Below are positions 6,499 through 10,521 of a DNA stretch of 10,521 bases, piece after piece. Location of the stretch: contig UROX01000085.1 in assembly GCA_900549685.1 (NCBI GenBank), positions 1-10,521 on the forward strand, in the 5' to 3' direction. Both the position numbers and the translations under genes were made by a program. The notes beneath the pieces were generated by a model, which was not told where the DNA came from, did not search any database, and saw nothing but the letters and a program-made list of their open reading frames with translations. This DNA is from an uncultured Alistipes sp. GTDB taxonomy: Bacteria > Bacteroidota > Bacteroidia > Bacteroidales > Rikenellaceae. Positions within the stretch are counted from its first letter, which is position 1; every line of letters starts with the position of its first letter.

Positions 6499-6960
6499 AT
6501 GGACACTCTCGACCGAAAAGATTTGCAGATTCTCCGCATTCTGCAGGAAAATTCCCGACTGACGACCAAAGAGCTCGCTGCGCGGGTCCATCTCTCGACC
6601 ACTCCGGTCTTCGAACGTCTCAAACGGCTCGAAAACGAGGGGTATATCAGACGTTATGTCGCCGTGCTGGATGCGGAAAAACTCAACCGGGGCTTCGTCG
6701 TTTTTTGCAGCGTGAAGCTGCGGCGCCTCAATTACGATATAGCCTCCGCCTTTGCGGAAACTATCCGGCGGATTCCCGAAGTGACCGAATGCTACAACGT
6801 TTCGGGTGAATACGATTATCTGCTCAAAATCCATGCGCCGGATATGAAATACTATCAGGAGTTCACGCTCAACGTGCTGGGACGGATCGAAAGCCTGGGA
6901 TCGCTGACCAGTACGTTCGTGATGGACGAGATCAAGCACGATTACGGCATCCCGTTCTGA
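6499..6960 (+). CDS. Lrp/AsnC family transcriptional regulator
   Basis: This 153-residue protein has the standard size and two-part layout of the Lrp/AsnC family. Residues ~4-50 form the DNA-binding helix-turn-helix (LDRKDLQILRILQENSR, then KELAARVHLSTTPVFERLKRL), and residues ~66-147 form the ligand-binding RAM domain, with the family-typical VSGEYDYLLK at 101-110. Such proteins assemble as dimers to octamers and respond to amino acids. Here it is divergent from metY-cysK with overlapping promoter regions, so it likely regulates those genes and itself; the effector (perhaps methionine, cysteine or another amino acid) is inferred, not shown. No T-tailed + strand terminator was seen after the gene; only short imperfect inverted repeats (TTCCGG 6986-6991 with CCGGAA 7012-7017) follow. 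Confidence 0.93.
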   Translation: MDTLDRKDLQILRILQENSRLTTKELAARVHLSTTPVFERLKRLENEGYIRRYVAVLDAEKLNRGFVVFCSVKLRRLNYDIASAFAETIRRIPEVTECYNVSGEYDYLLKIHAPDMKYYQEFTLNVLGRIESLGSLTSTFVMDEIKHDYGIPF

Positions 6961-7058
6961 AACGGGGCCGGTATGCGGGTGTCGGTTCCGGATTTGCGGT
7001 ACCTTTTCGTTCCGGAAGCGGAAAACAAAAGAGGGAAGGGGGCGTTTCCTCCCGCACG

Positions 7059-7099
7059 AAAAAAATCCGGCCGCCCGTTCTTTCGGAAGGGCGGCCGGA
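7059..7099 (-). terminator. Minus-strand terminator of the truncated gene
   Basis: TCCGGCCGCCC (7066-7076) pairs perfectly with GGGCGGCCGGA (7089-7099); read on the minus strand the 11-bp GC stem is followed by seven Ts (complement of 7065-7059). It lies 23 bp past the stop of the minus-strand gene remnant at 7123, confirming that a real minus-strand gene ended there. Confidence 0.85.
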
Positions 7100-7122
7100 A
7101 TGTAGGGGAAAAGAACAGATGT

Positions 7123-7209
7123 CTACCTGCGGATCGCCCGGTTGATGACCCACCAGCCGCCGAGCACTTGCAGAGCCATGCCCAATTCCGTCAAGTAAAC
7201 AAAAATAAG
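7123..7209 (-). pseudogene. C-terminal remnant of a membrane protein, cut at the junction
   Basis: Reading the minus strand, about 28 codons run to a TAG at 7125-7123: LIFVYLTELGMALQVLGG, then WWVINRAIRR. This is hydrophobic with a basic end, as for the last membrane helix of an integral membrane protein. The G/C-rich codons in the final ~18 residues and the strong terminator just downstream show it is a true gene end. In the same frame a TAA appears a few codons further upstream (about 7219-7217), beyond where composition changes, so the rest of the gene is absent. The family is not recognised. The first ~8 listed codons may already belong to the incoming sequence. Confidence 0.6.
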
Positions 7210-7215
7210 CAGGGC
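7180..7215. other. Breakpoint between two compositionally distinct DNAs
   Basis: GC-rich sequence on the left gives way to AT-richer sequence here. A minus-strand gene loses its 5' part and a + strand gene loses its 5' part at the same point. No insertion sequence, integrase, tRNA, direct repeat or attachment site is visible on either side. The exact base cannot be fixed because both truncated frames read plausibly through about 7180-7209. Confidence 0.7.
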
Positions 7216-7635
7216 AATTATTTAGTGCCCTTGTTCGCTACCTCCGAGATCCGGGAAATATCCCCGTCCGGTCAATTGCTGAAAAGCGTGAAAGTAGACG
7301 GTAACCCGTTTAGCGTGGCTGCGTTGGATAACTGTAATTATCTGGTCGCTTGCGGTGATGCCCATTGCTTCATAGAGCTGAATTTCGAGACCGGAGATAT
7401 CGTTCGCAAGGTGAATGCGAACGATATCGAGGGAGCCCAGCTTTTCTTTGTTGCCCAGTTGCTCCCTAAACGGGACGGTGGTTTGTATATCTGTAACTGG
7501 CAAGGCCATGACGGAGAGGCTGCGAAAGGACATTACCCGCAGTTGATCGAGATAAACGGAGCCGGAAAGATGGTCTGGGATTTGAATGATAACGCTACCT
7601 TCGGGATGATCTCCTCTATTTGTCCGATCGATTAA
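7180..7635 (+). pseudogene. Beta-propeller repeat protein, 5'-truncated at the junction
   Basis: The frame from about 7180 to TAA 7635 encodes roughly 150 residues built from repeated blade-like units: GNYLVPLFATSEIREISPSG followed by LLKSVKVDGNPF, then CNYLVACGDAHCFIELNFET, then GGLYICNWQGHDGE with QLIEINGAGKMVWDL. The pattern of an Asn/Gly turn, YLV strand and ExxPxG turn repeating every ~45 residues is typical of NHL/PQQ-like beta-propellers. A full propeller needs six to eight blades; about three remain, so the N-terminal half, including any signal peptide, is missing. The frame stays open leftwards to ATG 6973, but that part reads through a terminator and antisense to another gene and is not real protein. 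Function is unknown; it precedes the permease and GH130 genes on the same strand. Confidence 0.7.
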
Positions 7636-7656
7636 AGATATATCCGGATTATTAAT

Positions 7657-7664
7657 TATATTTG
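7657..7664 (+). promoter_or_regulatory. Possible promoter of the MFS-GH130 unit
   Basis: TATATTTG is an exact TAnnTTTG match 23 bp before the permease ATG, in an AT-rich 52-bp gap after the propeller gene. The expected -33 position (about 7634) lacks TTTG. If active it would give a very short leader. Confidence 0.4.
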
Positions 7665-7687
7665 TACACCTAAATTCTAAATAAAGC

Positions 7688-9004
7688 ATGGAAGAGAAAA
7701 ACACGAATGCTACTAAACGTCGAAACCCTGTAACTTGGGTCCCTAGTGTCTATTTTGCTATGGGATTGCCTTTTGTAGTGCTGAACATGGTTACCGTACT
7801 CATGTTTAAGGGATTGGATATATCGGATGCCCAGATTGCGTTATGGACCTCGGTTATCATGTTACCTTGGACCTTAAAGCCTTTATGGAGCCCGTTTTTG
7901 GAAATGTATCGTACTAAGAAATTCTTTGTCGTATTGACCCAGTTGTTATCCGGTTGCTTATTCGGTTTAGTGGCCTTGGCGTTAAACTTGCCGAGTTTCT
8001 TTGCTCTATCTATCGCATTATTAGGTATTATAGCGCTTAGCGGGGCTACGCATGACGTGGCAACGGATGGCGTTTATATGAAAGAGCTCTCGCCGGAGGA
8101 TCAAGCCAAATATATCGGTTGGCAAGGTGCGTTTTACAATTTGGCGAAGATCGTAGCCACGGGTGGTCTGGTTTATCTGGCGGGTTATATGATGCAATAT
8201 TTTACCGGGATAGGATTGGAGAAAGAGGCCGTGATATACGCTTGGATGATCGTTATGCTGCTTTGCGGTACGATCATGATCCTGCTTGGTTTTTATCATA
8301 TGAAGATGTTGCCTTCGGGTGGGAAAGCCGCTACCGGAGAACATTCGTTGAAGGAAAGTATGGCTGAGCTATGGCTGGTCTTCAAGGAGTTCTTTACGAA
8401 GAAGTATATCGTGTGGTATATCTGTTTCATCATATTGTATCGTTTTGCCGAGGGTTTCGTGATAAAGATCGTACCTTTGTTCTTGAAAGCTCCGGTAGCC
8501 GATCAAGGATTAGGACTAACGGAGCAAGAGATCGGTTTGTATTATGGTACGTTTGGAGCGGCGGCGTTCGTGCTGGGCTCTTTGCTCGGCGGATATTATA
8601 TCTCGGCCAAGGGACTGCGAAAGGTATTGTTTACGCTTTGTTGTTGTTTCAACATACCGTTCTTGGTATACACGTTCTTGGCCTGCATCCAGCCGGATAA
8701 TGGTCTCATTATCGCTTCTGCCATCGTATTCGAGTATTTTGGCTATGGATTCGGTTTCGTGGGCTTGATGCTGTTCATGATGCAACAGGTAGCGCCGGGC
8801 AAGCATCAGATGGCGCATTATGCCTTCGCCTCGGGTATCATGAACCTTGGCGTGATGCTTCCGGGAATGATGAGCGGTTTCGTGAGTGACTGGCTAGGTT
8901 ATAAGTATTTCTTTATCGTGACCTTGCTGGCGATGATCCCTTCATTCTTGGTAGCCTATTTCGTACCGTTCACGTATGACGATAAAGGTAATAAGTTAGT
9001 ATAG
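7688..9004 (+). CDS. MFS transporter, AmpG-like
   Basis: A 438-residue, highly hydrophobic inner-membrane protein with about 12 predicted helices, a short polar N-terminus and a charged loop at ~206-235 between the two six-helix halves. The first half carries GATHDVATDGVYMKEL (119-134) and YIGWQGAFYNLAK (142-154), a pattern found in AmpG-type and related sugar permeases of the major facilitator superfamily. Helices are clear at ~18-40, ~50-68, ~79-100, ~105-122, ~155-175, ~183-203, ~241-262, ~283-303, ~312-333, ~339-363, ~383-402 and ~405-428. It lies 22 bp before the GH130 phosphorylase, so it likely imports that enzyme's substrate. Substrate assignment (beta-mannosides) is inferred from the neighbour; a muropeptide role like AmpG is less likely. 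Confidence 0.88.
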   Translation: MEEKNTNATKRRNPVTWVPSVYFAMGLPFVVLNMVTVLMFKGLDISDAQIALWTSVIMLPWTLKPLWSPFLEMYRTKKFFVVLTQLLSGCLFGLVALALNLPSFFALSIALLGIIALSGATHDVATDGVYMKELSPEDQAKYIGWQGAFYNLAKIVATGGLVYLAGYMMQYFTGIGLEKEAVIYAWMIVMLLCGTIMILLGFYHMKMLPSGGKAATGEHSLKESMAELWLVFKEFFTKKYIVWYICFIILYRFAEGFVIKIVPLFLKAPVADQGLGLTEQEIGLYYGTFGAAAFVLGSLLGGYYISAKGLRKVLFTLCCCFNIPFLVYTFLACIQPDNGLIIASAIVFEYFGYGFGFVGLMLFMMQQVAPGKHQMAHYAFASGIMNLGVMLPGMMSGFVSDWLGYKYFFIVTLLAMIPSFLVAYFVPFTYDDKGNKLV

Positions 9005-9026
9005 TAATATTTTAATAGGATTAGTT

Positions 9027-10025
9027 ATGGATAATTTGAAAATCGTAGGCGCTCCGCTGCCAGATATGCCTTGGGAAGATCGTCCCGAGGGTAGCAAAGA
9101 AGTATTGTGGAGATATTCGAAGAACCCGGTGATTCCTCGTGATATCCTCCCGACATCGAACAGTGTGTTCAACAGTGCTGTTGTCCCTTTCAAAGGTGGT
9201 TATGCCGGTGTGTTCCGTTGCGACGATACGAATCGCCGGATGCGTTTGCACGTAGGTTTTAGCGCGGATGCCATTCATTGGAGTATCTCTGAGACAAAAC
9301 TCGAGTTTGAGTGTGATGACAAGGAGATCGGCGAGTTCGTTTACGCCTACGACCCCCGTGTATGTTTTATCGAGGATCGTTACTATGTGACTTGGTGTAA
9401 CGGTTATCATGGCCCGACGATCGGCGTGGCTTACACGTTCGATTTCGAGACCTTCCATCAGCTGGAGAACGCTTATCTGCCTTTCAACCGTAATGGCGTG
9501 ATGTTCCCTCGTAAGATTAACGGAAACTTCGCCATGTTAAGCCGTCCGAGCGACAACGGTCATACTCCGTTCGGCGATATATTCTATAGCGCGTCGCCGG
9601 ATATGTGTTTCTGGGGTAAACATCGCCACGTGATGTCTCCGGCTGCGTTCGAGGATAGCGCTTGGCAGTGTACGAAGATCGGTGCGGGCCCTATCCCTAT
9701 CGAGACTTCCGAAGGCTGGTTATTGATTTACCACGGCGTGCTTCGTTCTTGCAACGGGTATGTGTATAGCTTCGGTTCCGCTATCTTGGATTTGGAGCAA
9801 CCTTGGAAAGTGAAATTCCGCTCCGGACCTTATTTGTTGTCCCCGCAAAAGGATTACGAGTGCATGGGAGACGTTCCGAACGTAGTCTTTCCCTGTGCCG
9901 CCTTGCATGATCCGGAGACGAAACGTATCGCTATCTATTACGGCTGCGCGGATACGGTAACAGGATTGGCTTTTGGCTATATTGATGAGATTTTGGACTT
10001 TACGAAGAAGAATTCTATCATTTAA
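9027..10025 (+). CDS. GH130 beta-mannoside phosphorylase
   Basis: This 332-residue protein matches glycoside hydrolase family 130, cytosolic enzymes that split beta-mannosides with inorganic phosphate to release alpha-mannose 1-phosphate. The five-bladed propeller enzyme needs one catalytic Asp, here D109 in YAYDPRVCF. Likely phosphate and sugar contacts include R155 (FNRNG), K163 (FPRK), R173 (LSRPSDNGH) and the YHG of residues 235-237. It has no signal peptide. Its sequence style (WRYSKNPVIPRD, TSNSVFNSAV, MGDVPNVVFPC) recalls subgroup 2 members such as the gut metagenomic UhgbMP and B. thetaiotaomicron BT1033, which act on beta-1,4-mannosyl-GlcNAc from N-glycan cores; that subgroup call is from memory. 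AGGA lies 6 bp before the ATG. It forms an operon with the permease and ends at the nested repeat terminator. Confidence 0.93.
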   Translation: MDNLKIVGAPLPDMPWEDRPEGSKEVLWRYSKNPVIPRDILPTSNSVFNSAVVPFKGGYAGVFRCDDTNRRMRLHVGFSADAIHWSISETKLEFECDDKEIGEFVYAYDPRVCFIEDRYYVTWCNGYHGPTIGVAYTFDFETFHQLENAYLPFNRNGVMFPRKINGNFAMLSRPSDNGHTPFGDIFYSASPDMCFWGKHRHVMSPAAFEDSAWQCTKIGAGPIPIETSEGWLLIYHGVLRSCNGYVYSFGSAILDLEQPWKVKFRSGPYLLSPQKDYECMGDVPNVVFPCAALHDPETKRIAIYYGCADTVTGLAFGYIDEILDFTKKNSII

Positions 10026-10036
10026 CAGACTCGAGA

Positions 10037-10122
10037 AGAACAATATACTTTTGTTGTCGAAACAATATACTTTTACACACGAAAGTATATTGTTTTAGAA
10101 CAAAAAGTATATTGTTTTTTTT
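10037..10122 (+). repeat. Four-copy nested inverted repeat, probable terminator
   Basis: CAATATACTTT occurs twice forward (10041-10051 and 10063-10073) and twice inverted as AAAGTATATTG (10082-10092 and 10104-10114). The inner pair forms a perfect 14-bp stem (10060-10073 with 10082-10095); the outer pair pairs over about 17 bp with one bulge (10039-10055 with 10099-10116). The outer arm runs into eight Ts (10115-10122). It starts 12 bp after the GH130 stop, so termination is the simplest role, but stems are AT-rich and doubled, unlike an ordinary terminator. Alternative folding (copy 1 with 3, 2 with 4) is also possible. Confidence 0.75.
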
Positions 10123-10144
10123 ATTAGGTAAAAGAGTAAGAGTT

Positions 10145-10486
10145 ATGACAAAGATACAACAGTTTTTGGCAGATCTGCCCGAGGAGAAGAAATCCTTGTT
10201 TGTCCCTGTTTTCGGGAGCATGGAGAAATTTTATACGGTAGTTTACTTGATCGCCCGGAATGAGCACGTCACTGATCAGGAGAAGCCAGATCGTTATGAG
10301 GATCGTTTACAGGTGATTCGCCAGATACGTAACCGGGTGGAGAAACTAGTTTCCTCGTATGGCTTGGACGGAGGGGAGATCGTAGCCGATATCGCCAGCG
10401 ACTATTTTGAGGATTATGTCAATTACAAAGAGCCGGAGCTAGACATTACGAATGATGAGTTTATCGCTATCCTCCAGAAAATATAG
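10145..10486 (+). CDS. Conserved-looking protein of unknown function (113 aa)
   Basis: From ATG 10145 (MTKIQQFLADLPEEKKS) to TAG 10486 the frame encodes 113 residues, soluble and acidic, with no signal peptide or membrane segment. It reads as mostly helical: FYTVVYLIARNEHV, then YEDRLQVIRQIRNRVEKLVS and an acidic C-terminal part (DIASDYFEDYVNYKEPELDI). I prefer this start to the in-frame ATG at 10112, because the earlier one would place coding sequence inside the repeat's T run and add an unlikely leader. AGAG sits a few bases upstream. Codon use matches the permease and GH130 genes. It follows a terminator, so it is probably a separate unit; no clear promoter box was found. I do not recognise the family. 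Confidence 0.7.
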   Translation: MTKIQQFLADLPEEKKSLFVPVFGSMEKFYTVVYLIARNEHVTDQEKPDRYEDRLQVIRQIRNRVEKLVSSYGLDGGEIVADIASDYFEDYVNYKEPELDITNDEFIAILQKI

Positions 10487-10521
10487 GAGATAAATATAAT
10501 TTTATTGTGTGATAGTATCTT

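Noticed and set aside
7212..7230. GGGCA/TGCCC inverted repeat at the junction as a possible attachment site
   Set aside because: The arms are only 5 bp, lie inside the propeller coding sequence, and no integrase or second copy is present.
6973..7635. A 220-codon + strand frame that would give the propeller protein a complete N-terminus
   Set aside because: Its first ~70 codons cross a minus-strand terminator and lie antisense to a genuine gene end, and composition changes at about 7200. The N-terminus is an artefact of the junction.

Overview
The window looks like Bacteroidales gut-bacterium DNA made of two compositionally different parts. Positions 1 to about 7180 are GC-rich with G/C-ending codons, which would suit an Alistipes-like genome. 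From about 7215 to the end the DNA is visibly more AT-rich and its codon choice resembles Parabacteroides or Bacteroides. Promoter-like sites with the Bacteroidetes TAnnTTTG -7 box occur in both parts. These genus-level guesses come from composition and protein style alone; no search was run.

Left part: the last 33 codons of a + strand gene with a strong hairpin terminator; an unclear ~300 bp stretch; two tiny minus-strand genes joined by an ATGA stop/start overlap, the second encoding a small membrane protein; an exported S1/P1-type zinc nuclease; and a 642-residue lipoprotein with a TIM-barrel-like, glycoside-hydrolase-like layout. A 23-bp perfect hairpin separates that lipoprotein from a convergent sulfur amino acid block on the minus strand: metY (O-acetylhomoserine sulfhydrylase) followed by cysK (cysteine synthase). 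An Lrp/AsnC regulator is transcribed divergently from metY. The two promoters lie back to back with -35-type boxes only 4 bp apart, so the regulator plausibly controls both directions. MetY and CysK both add sulfide to an O-acetylated amino acid, giving homocysteine and cysteine.

Junction (about 7180-7215): a minus-strand gene keeps only its C-terminal codons and its terminator, and a + strand beta-propeller gene keeps only its 3' part. Both are cut at the same place and composition changes there. No transposase, integrase, tRNA or target duplication is visible. This is either a chimeric assembly join or a recombination/transfer breakpoint.

Right part: the truncated beta-propeller gene, then an MFS (AmpG-like) permease and a GH130 mannoside phosphorylase 22 bp apart, suggesting import and phosphorolysis of beta-mannosides such as N-glycan core fragments. 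After GH130 comes an AT-rich four-copy nested inverted repeat ending in a T run, then a 113-residue protein of unknown function.
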